Positions 20,234 through 28,826 of a DNA stretch of 34,362 nt are shown here, one piece after another. A model generated the notes under the pieces. It was given only the letters and a program-made list of their open reading frames with translations. It was not told the DNA's origin and did not search any database. The translations under genes were made by a program, and so were the position numbers. This DNA is from Actinomycetes bacterium (GTDB taxonomy: Bacteria > Actinomycetota > Actinomycetes > Nanopelagicales > Nanopelagicaceae), in contig JANXZB010000088.1 in NCBI GenBank assembly GCA_025355765.1, forward strand, positions 1-34,362. The letters run 5' to 3'. Numbering within the stretch: the first letter of the stretch is position 1; every line of letters starts with the position of its first letter.

Positions 20234-20275
20234 GTTGGTGGGGATCCGAGAAATTGGGTTCCCACCAACTTCTCT
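20234..20275 (+). terminator. Hairpin terminator/attenuator between aglE and aglF
   Basis: GTTGGTGGG (20234-20242) pairs with CCCACCAAC (20261-20269), nine pairs with an 18-base loop, followed by TTCTCTT. It starts 22 bases after the aglE stop and parallels the hairpin between malE and malF. The remaining 80 bases before aglF show no clear promoter. Confidence 0.7.
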
Positions 20276-20355
20276 TGCAACTCATTGCCCTATTTACACT
20301 GACTGAATCCAAACTTCGTTGCTAAACTACTGAAAATCTTGGACAGGGGGGTGCG

Positions 20356-21336
20356 ATGAATTCCTTTCTTTCCACAAACGCCCCCAAATTTGAGCAAGTG
20401 CTCATCGCTATTGCCGCATTCTTTACAATCTTGATGGTTGTCTTTTATCTTGCTGGAAAGGCCAACGGCCGGAAGCAACGCCCAATGGCGATTGTGGTTC
20501 TGCTGGGCCCCGCGATGATTCTTCTTTCGGCTGGATTGATCGTGCCGGCAATTCAAACGATTCTCTTTAGCTTCAAGGATGCAAACTCCGTGAAGTTCAT
20601 CGGCTTTCAGAATTATTCCTGGCTTTTCGCAAATCCAGATATGCGAAAGGTTTTCTTCAATACTTTGCTCTGGATCGTCGTCACGCCTTTCGCGACCACG
20701 GCACTCGGGCTATTCCTTGCGATCATGCTTGATCGGATGAAGCGAGAGTCGGTGGCTAAGTCCCTCTTGTTTATGCCAATGGCGATCTCATTTGTCGGCG
20801 CATCGGTAATCTGGAAATTTGTTTATGACTACGCAGTTCCAAGTAAGCCCCAGACTGGCTTGCTCAGTGCGATAGTTCGAGCCCTAGGCTTCAAGCCCTC
20901 CAACTGGATTTTGACCCAACCGCTTAACACCTTCCTTCTCATGATCATCTTTGTCTGGGTTCAGACCGGATTTGCGATGGTGATTCTCTCTGCCGCCATT
21001 AAGGCGGTCCCAGCCGACATCGTCGAGGCATCCGCGCTTGATGGAGCGCATGGATGGCGATTGTTCAAGAACATAACTTTTCCGATGGTGCGAAGCACGA
21101 CGATCGTTGTCTTTGCCACGATGCTGGTTACATCGCTCAAGCTCTTTGACATAGTTCGAACGATGACGGGTGGAAACTTCGGAACCAGCGTTATTTCCAA
21201 TGAAATGTACGCCGAAGTCTTTGTCCGTTTCGATCAGGGTCGGGGATCGGCCCTGGCAGTGATTCTCTTCGTTTTTGTCACGCCGATCTTGGTCTATAAC
21301 ATCCGAAACCTCCGCAGAGAACGGAGCATCGCATGA
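20356..21336 (+). CDS. aglF: Alpha-glucoside ABC transporter permease AglF
   Basis: Permease subunit of 326 residues. It closely follows the AglF pattern: LLGPAMILLSAGLIVPAIQT, KSLLFMPMAISFVGASVIWKFVYDY, WILTQPLNT, and FDIVRTMTGGNFGTSVISNEMY. The EAA loop VEASALDGAHGWRLFKNITFP is present. About seven hydrophobic helices include one near residue 20 before the core. GGGGGG upstream of the ATG may serve as ribosome site. Its stop overlaps the aglG ATG as ATGA. Confidence 0.93.
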   Translation: MNSFLSTNAPKFEQVLIAIAAFFTILMVVFYLAGKANGRKQRPMAIVVLLGPAMILLSAGLIVPAIQTILFSFKDANSVKFIGFQNYSWLFANPDMRKVFFNTLLWIVVTPFATTALGLFLAIMLDRMKRESVAKSLLFMPMAISFVGASVIWKFVYDYAVPSKPQTGLLSAIVRALGFKPSNWILTQPLNTFLLMIIFVWVQTGFAMVILSAAIKAVPADIVEASALDGAHGWRLFKNITFPMVRSTTIVVFATMLVTSLKLFDIVRTMTGGNFGTSVISNEMYAEVFVRFDQGRGSALAVILFVFVTPILVYNIRNLRRERSIA

Positions 21337-22256
21337 GCACTTTGAAGCTTGCCAACGCCAATCCCGGGCGCAAACTCTTCTCCTCGAAGGTGGCCACCAC
21401 GGTTGTTTGGGTCATCACAGTTCTGTGGACTGTGCCAACCTTTGGCCTATTTGCCAGTTCATTTAGAAACAAGCAGGACATCTTCTTATCTGGCTGGTGG
21501 CATATATTCACCAATCCGCACCTGACCTTGAGCAACTACCACGCGGTGATTTTCGGATCTAGCTCATCGACTCTCTCGGATGGCGTCCTTCCCTATTTGA
21601 TGAATTCCATAGTGATCACAATCCCTGCGGTGATATTCCCGGTTGTGATTGCAACAATGGCTGCTTACTGTCTGGCATGGGTGAAATTCAGAGGCAGCGA
21701 TGCTCTCTTCTTCTTTATCTTCTGCCTGCAAATCGTCCCTATTCAGATGTCATTGGTTCCTTTGTTGCAGTTGTTTACCGGTGGCGCCCATATCGGTAGC
21801 TTCACGATAATTCCCAAGTTAGGTATTGCTGGCCACTTTGCCGGTATCTGGCTTCCGCACACGATGTTCGCACTACCGCTGGCAATTTATTTATTGCACA
21901 ACTTCATTGCTTCGCTTCCGAGGGATCTCATGGAAGCTGCCTATGTTGATGGCGCAAATCATTTCAAGGTTTTCCGCCAAATCGTCCTACCTTTGTCGGT
22001 TCCGGCTATCGCCGCTTTTGCGATCTTTCAGTTCTTATGGGTCTGGAACGATTTGCTTGTGGCGCTCACGTTTGCATCCGGCACCGAGGAAGTTGCCCCG
22101 ATCAACGTAAAACTCGCATCTCTTGTTGGGCAGTGGGGATCTGGTTGGGAGACTCTCACAGCGGGTGCTTTCGTCACGATTGCGATTCCACTCATTGTCT
22201 TCTTCTCACTTCAACGCTTTTTCGTTCGGGGTCTGCTCGCAGGCTCTGTTAAATAA
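21333..22256 (+). CDS. aglG: Alpha-glucoside ABC transporter permease AglG
   Basis: Partner permease of 307 residues with six predicted helices. The EAA loop reads MEAAYVDGANHFKVFRQIVLP, and the C-terminus RGLLAGSVK is the usual end of this family. Features such as NDLLVALTFASG and the long extracytoplasmic segment after helix 1 agree with AglG. It is coupled to aglF by ATGA overlap and followed within 50 bases by a beta-glucosidase. An AglK-type ATPase gene is missing from the locus. Confidence 0.93.
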   Translation: MSTLKLANANPGRKLFSSKVATTVVWVITVLWTVPTFGLFASSFRNKQDIFLSGWWHIFTNPHLTLSNYHAVIFGSSSSTLSDGVLPYLMNSIVITIPAVIFPVVIATMAAYCLAWVKFRGSDALFFFIFCLQIVPIQMSLVPLLQLFTGGAHIGSFTIIPKLGIAGHFAGIWLPHTMFALPLAIYLLHNFIASLPRDLMEAAYVDGANHFKVFRQIVLPLSVPAIAAFAIFQFLWVWNDLLVALTFASGTEEVAPINVKLASLVGQWGSGWETLTAGAFVTIAIPLIVFFSLQRFFVRGLLAGSVK

Positions 22257-22305
22257 CTACTCTTAGAAACCATAGGTAATTCGCTTGTCCCCCTTAAGCG
22301 CATCA

Positions 22306-23691
22306 ATGCTGGCCACCATTTCCGAGTTGGCTCCCCGAATTCCTCCTGATTTTCTAATTGGTACGGCGACCTCTGCTTGGCAGATTGAAGGCTCGAGCCA
22401 GATAAGAGGCAGGTCGATTTGGGAGGATTTCGCGGCCATTCCAGGCAATATCCGTGATGGGGCACAGGCTGACCCCGCATGCGATCACATCAATCGCTGG
22501 GAAACAGATCTAGACCTACTGGCCTGGTTGGGAGTTGATTCGTATCGATTTTCCGTGAGTTGGCCGCGCGTGATTCCGGGCGGAATCGGAAAGGTCGATC
22601 AAGCAGGACTTGAATTTTATGATCGTCTCATCGACGGACTCTTGCTCCGCAATATCGAACCCGTAGTCACTATCTATCACTGGGATCTGCCCTCTGCGTT
22701 GGAGGCAAAGGGCGGGTGGCTCTGGGATGGGATCGCAGACTCCATGGCCCAATACACCGAAGTCCTTGCCGAGAAATTTGCCGATCGCGTTTCTATGTGG
22801 GCCACGCTTAACGAGCCGTGGTGCTCCGCATTTCTGGGGTACGCCGACAAGTTCATGGCACCGGGAAAAGGCGATCCCGCATCTGGATTTGAAGCTGCAT
22901 ACCGATTGCTTGTCGGTCATGCAAAATCGGTTGAAGTGCTCCGTCATCACCACGCGAAAGAAGTTGGCGTAGTCCTCAACTTAACAACTTTCATTGGAGA
23001 AGATGAGCAAGCAGAAGTTGCGGCCCAACATATGGATGGCATTATGAATCGCCTCTGGCTAGATCCACTCGCCGGCCGCGGATTTCCCTTGGACGTAATT
23101 GAAAAGACAAGGCATATTACGGATTGGTCCTTTGTAAATGATGCCGAGTTGAATTCGATTGCGGCTCCGATTGATTGGCTGGGAATTAATTACTACAACC
23201 CACAACGGATCGTCTCTGCCAGCGAGGGCGGTGCACTGGGCGTGGGAAATGGCCAGAGACTTGATGCCTTCCCTGGAACACCGCCAATCTCATTTGCTCC
23301 AAGGGGACCGCTTACCGAAATGGGTTGGGAGATGGATCCCGCGAGTTTGATAACTACACTCACAAAAACGCAGGAGCGATTGCCAAATGTCCCTCTCTAC
23401 ATCACTGAAAATGGCGGTGCTTTTCCTGATCCAATGGTGAATGGAGCCATCGACGATCAAGATCGAGTGAATTACTACGCAAGCCACATTGACGCAGCAT
23501 TAACTGCCCGCGAAAGTGGCGTCGACCTACGAGGTTACTTCGCATGGTCGTTGCTGGATAATTTGGAGTGGGCAGAAGGTTGGACCAAGCGGTTCGGACT
23601 CTTCCACGTGGATAACGTGACTCAAAAGCGCACTGCAAAGACGAGCGCACACTTCTTTCGCGAGTTAATTGCCCGACGACGGAAGGTGTGA
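22306..23691 (+). CDS. GH1 beta-glucosidase
   Basis: Cytoplasmic retaining beta-glycosidase of family GH1. The N-terminal FLIGTATSAWQIEG, the acid/base motif TLNEP and the nucleophile motif YITENGG are all intact (22813-22815 and 23407-23409 encode the two Glu). DLRGYFAWSLLDNLEWAEG closes the barrel. No signal peptide. From this ATG it has 461 residues; a TTG at 22285 preceded by AGGT would add seven, and neither start has a strong ribosome site. It stands last in the alpha-glucoside transporter operon. The enzyme may clean up beta-glucosides taken up by the same or another system. Its last 27 bases overlap the convergent esterase. Confidence 0.92.
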   Translation: MLATISELAPRIPPDFLIGTATSAWQIEGSSQIRGRSIWEDFAAIPGNIRDGAQADPACDHINRWETDLDLLAWLGVDSYRFSVSWPRVIPGGIGKVDQAGLEFYDRLIDGLLLRNIEPVVTIYHWDLPSALEAKGGWLWDGIADSMAQYTEVLAEKFADRVSMWATLNEPWCSAFLGYADKFMAPGKGDPASGFEAAYRLLVGHAKSVEVLRHHHAKEVGVVLNLTTFIGEDEQAEVAAQHMDGIMNRLWLDPLAGRGFPLDVIEKTRHITDWSFVNDAELNSIAAPIDWLGINYYNPQRIVSASEGGALGVGNGQRLDAFPGTPPISFAPRGPLTEMGWEMDPASLITTLTKTQERLPNVPLYITENGGAFPDPMVNGAIDDQDRVNYYASHIDAALTARESGVDLRGYFAWSLLDNLEWAEGWTKRFGLFHVDNVTQKRTAKTSAHFFRELIARRRKV

Positions 23692-24498
23692 ATCCAGCCA
23701 GAATTTCATTGGTTGATCCAGGTATTTTGACCATGACCTTTCGGTGTGACCAGAATTTTTGTAAACGCGCGTTACGAAATCTTCATGCCATCCTGCATCA
23801 GCCATTTTCTGATCGGCATAGTCTTGAAAGGGCCGGTAGTTCTTGTCCAGTCCACGAGTTCCACGGCTCATCCATACCCTGTGCTCACCTGGCGCCGGCA
23901 ATGCGTCAATGAGGGCGTCTACCAGCGGTTCGTGACCCGCACTCCAGTGCGGTGAGAGGGCAAGGCAGGTCGTGAAGAAATCGGGTCGCTTGCCAAGGGC
24001 ATAGAGGGAGGCCAACCCGCCCATGCTTGATCCGATGATCGCTTTGTTAGTCTGGTTCAAATCCATTTGCAGTGCGTCCGCGATTGCGGGTGCGATCTCC
24101 TCCGTTATTTGTTCGAGGTAATGGTTTCCCTGCAAATCATCCAGGGCAATTTCATCGTTTGCCTCCGTCGGCTGGACTCCCGCTTGAAAGGGATCTTGCG
24201 GGGCTAAATCTAGGATGCGCCCCCAAGGGTTGCTCGCGCTTCGACTATGGAACACGGCGATGATGGCGGGGGGAGTGATTCCCAACTCTTGACTGACGCG
24301 AATTGCAGAGTGGGCCATTTTCCACGTGCTTTTCCTTGTCGAAGTTTTTCTATCAAAGACATTCTGGCCATCGTGAGCAATGAGCAAACGTTGTGTGGGG
24401 GCGACCGGGCTCCAATAGTCAACTAGACGTCCATCGAACTCGATTCGATTGACATTTCCAGAAACTCCGCCGATTCGAAAGCTCTTTACTGGCTGCAT
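23665..24498 (-). CDS. Alpha/beta-hydrolase, esterase D/Fes-like
   Basis: Putative cytoplasmic esterase of 277 residues in the PF00756 (enterochelin esterase / esterase D) fold. The nucleophile elbow GSSMGG places Ser158, NSGHTE near residue 252 provides the catalytic His, and HDGQNVFD (42-49) resembles the oxyanion loop. No signal peptide is evident. It overlaps the GH1 gene end by 27 bases and starts only 17 bases from the photolyase ATG on the other strand. Deacylation of sugar esters, matching the neighbouring sugar genes, is a guess. Confidence 0.85.
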   Translation of the reverse strand: MQPVKSFRIGGVSGNVNRIEFDGRLVDYWSPVAPTQRLLIAHDGQNVFDRKTSTRKSTWKMAHSAIRVSQELGITPPAIIAVFHSRSASNPWGRILDLAPQDPFQAGVQPTEANDEIALDDLQGNHYLEQITEEIAPAIADALQMDLNQTNKAIIGSSMGGLASLYALGKRPDFFTTCLALSPHWSAGHEPLVDALIDALPAPGEHRVWMSRGTRGLDKNYRPFQDYADQKMADAGWHEDFVTRVYKNSGHTERSWSKYLDQPMKFWLDSHLPSSGN

Positions 24499-24514
24499 GA
24501 TGGTTGAATCATGC
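24495..24514. promoter_or_regulatory. Palindrome between divergent esterase and photolyase starts
   Basis: GCATGAT (24495-24501), six bases, ATCATGC (24508-24514) is a perfect dyad. It contains the esterase start codon (24496-24498) and ends one base before the photolyase ATG at 24516. Each arm holds CATGAT, which could act as a -10 for leaderless transcripts on both strands. It could be an operator or only a symmetric promoter pair. Confidence 0.4.
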
Positions 24515-24515
24515 C

Positions 24516-25859
24516 ATGAGTACGAGGAGCATCTTCTGGTTTAGGCGCGATCTCCGACTCCGAGATAATCCGGCTCTGCTTGCAGCCATTGCCGAATCCG
24601 ACGAGGTCATCCCACTTTTCATAATCGACTCACAGATTGCAAGTCGAGCAGGTGAACTCCGACGAGCATATTTGGGAGGATCTTTGCGCGCCCTTGATGT
24701 ATCCCTGGGTGGCAATCTGCATGTGATTTCTGGCGATCCCGTTGATGTACTTAAGGAGTTGATCAAAAAGTACAACACCGTATCTGTTCACGTTTCATCT
24801 GATTATGCGCCATACGGGGTTGCGCGGGATCTACAGGTGGAAGGCTCGGGAATCCCTCTGACAAAAACCGGAAGTGGTTATGCGGTTTCACCTGGGCGGG
24901 TTTGCAAAGCGGATGGCACTGCCTACCGTGTCTTCACGCCATTCTTCAAAGCTTGGAGCGCGCACGGCTGGCGCGGACCCGCCGAAGCACCCGGGTCAAT
25001 TAACTCACCGACACCACATTCAAAATATCGTCAGTTTCCTGATTGGGCTATTCCTGCCAATTCTCGGTTGCAGCCGGCTGGGGAGGAAGCAGCACTTCAA
25101 CGATGGAACGATTTTCGGGAGAACGGTCTCGAAGAGTACGACCAGAATCGCGATTTCGCCGCGATCAAGGGGACTAGTCGATTAAGCCCACATCTGCGAT
25201 GGGGCGAGATTCATCCTCGAACGATATTGGCCGGACTAAATGGCACTCCAGCGCACCACGTTTTTAGAAAAGAGATCGCCTGGAGAGAATTTTATGCCGA
25301 TGTGCTTCACCATAATCCTCACACTAGCCGGGATTATTACTTGCCCCACTTTGCGAAAATGAAATATGACCAAGTTGGCGAGCAATTTCAGGCGTGGTGT
25401 GAGGGAAGGACGGGTTACCCATTTGTTGATGCTGCCATGCGACAACTTCTGATAGAGGGGTGGATGCACAATCGCGCACGGATGGTCGTCGCCTCTTTCC
25501 TTGTGAAGGATTTGCATATCGAATGGCAGCACGGGGCGAATTTCTTTATGAAATATCTCATCGACAATGATGTTGCTTCAAATTCGCATGGCTGGCAGTG
25601 GACCGCGGGCTGCGGGACTGATGCTTCTCCATATTTTCGGATCTTCAATCCGACCCAGCAAGGAAAACGATTCGATCCGGATGGGGAATACGTACGTAGA
25701 TATATTCCTGAACTTGCACATCTGAGCGCGGAAGAGATTCACGAGCCGTGGTTGCACGCGCATAGGGGATATCCCGACCCGATTGTTAACCACTCGGTGG
25801 AGCGGCTCGAATCACTCTCGCGACTACAAAAGTTGAAGGACCTCAGGCAAGAAAGTTAG
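24516..25859 (+). CDS. phrB: Deoxyribodipyrimidine photolyase (CPD class I)
   Basis: Light-driven repair of cyclobutane pyrimidine dimers with FAD. The N-terminal antenna domain starts IFWFRRDLRLRDNPAL; the FAD domain has AFFKAWSAHGW-like, WREFYADVL, WMHNRARMVVASFLVKDL and SNSHGWQWTAGCGTDASPYFRIFNP. The ATG at 24516 gives 447 residues; a TTG four codons earlier is the alternative. There is no ribosome site, so leaderless translation is possible. The end overlaps the convergent homospermidine synthase by 17 bases. It fits a sunlit-water lifestyle. Confidence 0.93.
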   Translation: MSTRSIFWFRRDLRLRDNPALLAAIAESDEVIPLFIIDSQIASRAGELRRAYLGGSLRALDVSLGGNLHVISGDPVDVLKELIKKYNTVSVHVSSDYAPYGVARDLQVEGSGIPLTKTGSGYAVSPGRVCKADGTAYRVFTPFFKAWSAHGWRGPAEAPGSINSPTPHSKYRQFPDWAIPANSRLQPAGEEAALQRWNDFRENGLEEYDQNRDFAAIKGTSRLSPHLRWGEIHPRTILAGLNGTPAHHVFRKEIAWREFYADVLHHNPHTSRDYYLPHFAKMKYDQVGEQFQAWCEGRTGYPFVDAAMRQLLIEGWMHNRARMVVASFLVKDLHIEWQHGANFFMKYLIDNDVASNSHGWQWTAGCGTDASPYFRIFNPTQQGKRFDPDGEYVRRYIPELAHLSAEEIHEPWLHAHRGYPDPIVNHSVERLESLSRLQKLKDLRQES

Positions 25860-27276
25860 CGAACTGCCATGGATCTGAATGGTCGTAGACACGACCATTC
25901 CAGGGGCCATAGAGATCATTGCGAAACTTCAAAGGATCCCAATCAGCGGCCATTGAGTGAAAGCCGCCCCAATATCTTTCAGCGAAGTCGAGAACGTCCT
26001 TCCACGGTAGGTCATCAGGAACAAGCAATCCTCGGTCGGGATTGGCCATGGCCCAAGCAACTGCTGCGTAGACCGCGCTTGCGACCTGCACCGTGGTGGC
26101 CGATTGGTTAGGGATCAACTTGCGGGCGTCATGGATGGAGAGCAGAGAGCCGGTCCACCAGGCTTTGTATGGGTGGCCAAGGAGCAGTACGCCGAGGCGG
26201 TCTTCCCCGTCGATGATTTCATCGTTCATGATCCGTTGATTCGACTGTAGGTCCCACTGGCGCATTTCGAGCTCGCGCATAGAGGCAATTGCAGCATCGG
26301 ATGGGCAATAGGCGTAGTGAACGGTGGGGCGGTATACGGCTTCATCGCCATCCCAGACTGTGAGGTGATCTGAGATTGTGAAGGCTTCTCCGTGACGTAC
26401 AAGCAGCCCTGTGGTCTCTGAGTTCGGAACCCATGATCGCACCCATGTAGTCGCACCAGGCTGGGCGATGGCAATTTGGTTCTCCGGCCCTCCTTCATGC
26501 AGGTAAGCATTCTTAGGAAGGGTCTTCTCGTGCGTGCCCCAACCTAATTCAGCCGGCGCGATACCTTCTTCATAGAAGCCTTCAACACTCCATGTATTGA
26601 CGAATTCCCCAAGAAGTTTTGGTTTATCGGCAACTTGGGTATCACGCTCGGCGATGTGAATTACTTTCACGCCGAGACACTGGGCTAGAACTGGAAAATT
26701 CTCTGCTTTGAGCGCCGCTTCGACGCCTTCGGGGGCAATGCCATCTTTCAATGCTTGGGTTGCAATATCAACGAGTCCGCGCTTTACGAGGTGGGAAACC
26801 AATCCCGGGTTTGCACCGTGCTCGACAATTGCTGTCGGGCCCGTTTCTTTCCATGTGGCTTTCATTTCGCGAATGCGCATGTGCCTGACATACAAAGTTC
26901 TCGATTGCACACTTCGCTCGGGTCCGCCTGAGTAAGGCTCCCACTCTTCAAGAGAAGTGTTGAGATAGATGACGCCGTGATCGTGAGCCCACCCGATCAT
27001 CTCATTGGCATCGATATTCCAGGCGAGGTCAAGCAGGAAATCGCCAGCAGTCAAAAATCGACCCAAGAATTCATCGAGATTATCGCGAGTGAGCTCGTCT
27101 TGGACATATGTTGCGCCCTGATCGATTGCGCTTTGAACTCGTGATCTGTTGTCGCGTTTATCCACGATCGTCATCTGTTTTGCTTCCACTAGGTGTTCGA
27201 TAAGTAGTGGGATTGCGCATTGGGCAACTGAGCCGGCGCCGAGAACCAGAATTCGATTATGGAAGGGTGCGGACAA
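25843..27276 (-). CDS. hss: Homospermidine synthase-like protein
   Basis: NAD-dependent enzyme family joining two putrescine-type amines to homospermidine. The 477 residues equal the usual bacterial HSS length. A Rossmann fold begins ILVLGAGSVAQCAIPLLIEHL. The HSS-typical EHGANPGLVSHLVKRGLVDIA (about 150-170) and WTGSLLS follow in order. Start is TTG at 27276, with GAGGT five bases upstream. It lies 54 bases downstream of a GGDEF gene on the same strand and may be cotranscribed. No putrescine-forming enzyme is in the window, so the substrate supply is unseen. Confidence 0.82.
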   Translation of the reverse strand: MSAPFHNRILVLGAGSVAQCAIPLLIEHLVEAKQMTIVDKRDNRSRVQSAIDQGATYVQDELTRDNLDEFLGRFLTAGDFLLDLAWNIDANEMIGWAHDHGVIYLNTSLEEWEPYSGGPERSVQSRTLYVRHMRIREMKATWKETGPTAIVEHGANPGLVSHLVKRGLVDIATQALKDGIAPEGVEAALKAENFPVLAQCLGVKVIHIAERDTQVADKPKLLGEFVNTWSVEGFYEEGIAPAELGWGTHEKTLPKNAYLHEGGPENQIAIAQPGATTWVRSWVPNSETTGLLVRHGEAFTISDHLTVWDGDEAVYRPTVHYAYCPSDAAIASMRELEMRQWDLQSNQRIMNDEIIDGEDRLGVLLLGHPYKAWWTGSLLSIHDARKLIPNQSATTVQVASAVYAAVAWAMANPDRGLLVPDDLPWKDVLDFAERYWGGFHSMAADWDPLKFRNDLYGPWNGRVYDHSDPWQFANFLA

Positions 27277-27330
27277 TTAGACCTCTTCTACGAGCGTGTG
27301 ATTTGGACGCTGCGCGTAACAAATCATAGG

Positions 27331-28734
27331 CTAAAAAATTTGGGTCGAAATCGCCGGCTCTGACCAGACGCCGGCGCCCTCGCGTTTGGCTTGATACATA
27401 GCGTTATCGGCGCGGCGTAGAAGGTTGGAAGCTCCGTCGTTGCCTACGTGCCCAACGCTCACGCCGACCCGTATTTCGCCTCCAGAGATGGATATCGGGT
27501 AGCTCAGTGTCGCCTTCAGCGCCAGTGCCACCTCCAACGTGGTCTCATAGTCACCTCTGACAATTGCGCCGAATTCGTCCCCGCCCAGGCGCGCCAAGAG
27601 GGAGCCCTGTGGCAGTGCGCGCTTGAAACGAGTCGACACCTGTTTGAGTACTTGGTCTCCCACTTCGTGCCCGAATTGATCGTTGATGGGCTTAAAGCCA
27701 TCGAGGTCCAGAAGAAGTAACGCTCCATCTGTAGTTTTCGTCAACTCTTCGAGTTCGGCAACGAACCTTCGGCGATTCGGCAGTCCGGTGAGTTCGTCCG
27801 TCCGAGCCAGAAGTCTCTCTTCTCCAATGGTGCGCGATTGGCGCAATGCAATCGTCATCCGGACGAATGCAAGAAGCAAGGTGGAGATGGTCGGAATCAA
27901 AATGAAGTTCGGGAGATAACCAGGGCGAAGAGACGTGATTGCAAGCAGTGTCGCGCTAAGCATGACGGATAGCGCGATGAAAATTGGATGGATCGAGTCA
28001 CTTGTTTCCTCTTCGGATCCGCGATGCCAGAACCCTTCTGAGATGAGAACAAAACCAAGTAACCACCCGTCATCGCTGAGGCCACCGAAGGAATATTGGC
28101 GATGAACTGTCATCCAGAGAAAGAGAAAATCGGATGCTGCATAGACGATGACTCCCATGCAGACCAAGAAATTTCTCTGGGTGAAAGGAGCAATCACTAC
28201 GAGTGAGAGCACAAGGGCGACAACAACCAGGTCGGCAACTGGAAAGAGCACGGCGAAGAAAGTTTTCAGAGCATCGCCGTTGAATTTTGGAAGGATGGGC
28301 GAAATGAAGAATGCAGTGCCAAGCGCGCTCAACCCAATTCCCAGAATTGTCGCATCTAGAATTTCCACTGAACCTAAAGCGCGTTTGGATCTGAAGACGC
28401 GGGTTAATCCGATGAAGGCCAAGGGATAGAAGAGCAGATAGCAGGCGTTGATCATCGATGGACTTATGTGGGGGTTGGAGTAGAACTCGTTGTACGAGGA
28501 GAGCAGCGCACCAAAGGTCCACATGCACATTGCCGAAAGGACTGCGTACTTAGCCTTCTTATCGTTGAAACGCGGGGAGAGGGCGATAGATAAGGCCGCA
28601 GCAAGGGCGATCACGTTGTAGAGGATGAGGTCAAGAACAAGCTGCGGGTGGGGGAAAATTAGCTTGGCAAGAAAATGAAGGGCAAGGAAAATCGGCGCTA
28701 AATACCCCAACCCTGAATACCTAGTGGGCCCCAT
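27331..28734 (-). CDS. Membrane diguanylate cyclase (GGDEF)
   Basis: Makes the second messenger c-di-GMP from GTP at the membrane. Nine or so hydrophobic helices (about 10-300) form an unrecognised sensory region with no PAS or HAMP seen. The GGDEF domain (about 312-460) has DELTGLPNRR, the LDLDGFKPIND metal segment and an intact active site RLGGDEF (GGDEF at 384-388). The product-inhibition RxxD site is absent; those positions read PQGS. No EAL domain. The ATG has TAACTT seven bases upstream and no ribosome site, suggesting a leaderless mRNA. A homospermidine synthase follows. Confidence 0.9.
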   Translation of the reverse strand: MGPTRYSGLGYLAPIFLALHFLAKLIFPHPQLVLDLILYNVIALAAALSIALSPRFNDKKAKYAVLSAMCMWTFGALLSSYNEFYSNPHISPSMINACYLLFYPLAFIGLTRVFRSKRALGSVEILDATILGIGLSALGTAFFISPILPKFNGDALKTFFAVLFPVADLVVVALVLSLVVIAPFTQRNFLVCMGVIVYAASDFLFLWMTVHRQYSFGGLSDDGWLLGFVLISEGFWHRGSEEETSDSIHPIFIALSVMLSATLLAITSLRPGYLPNFILIPTISTLLLAFVRMTIALRQSRTIGEERLLARTDELTGLPNRRRFVAELEELTKTTDGALLLLDLDGFKPINDQFGHEVGDQVLKQVSTRFKRALPQGSLLARLGGDEFGAIVRGDYETTLEVALALKATLSYPISISGGEIRVGVSVGHVGNDGASNLLRRADNAMYQAKREGAGVWSEPAISTQIF

Positions 28735-28774
28735 TCATGTGAAGTTAAGGCAGGGACATTAGGGGAAGAAATAG

Positions 28775-28810
28775 GGAAAGCCATAGTTCCGGTGGGAACT
28801 ATGGCTTTCC
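28775..28810 (-). terminator. Terminator of the secreted protein gene at 28827
   Basis: A perfect 16-pair stem (28775-28790 with 28795-28810) with a four-base loop lies 16 bases past the minus-strand stop. The tail on the minus strand is CCCTATTTCTT, a weak T-tract. It separates this gene from the GGDEF gene downstream. Confidence 0.8.
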
Positions 28811-28826
28811 TGCAAACGTTCGGGTC

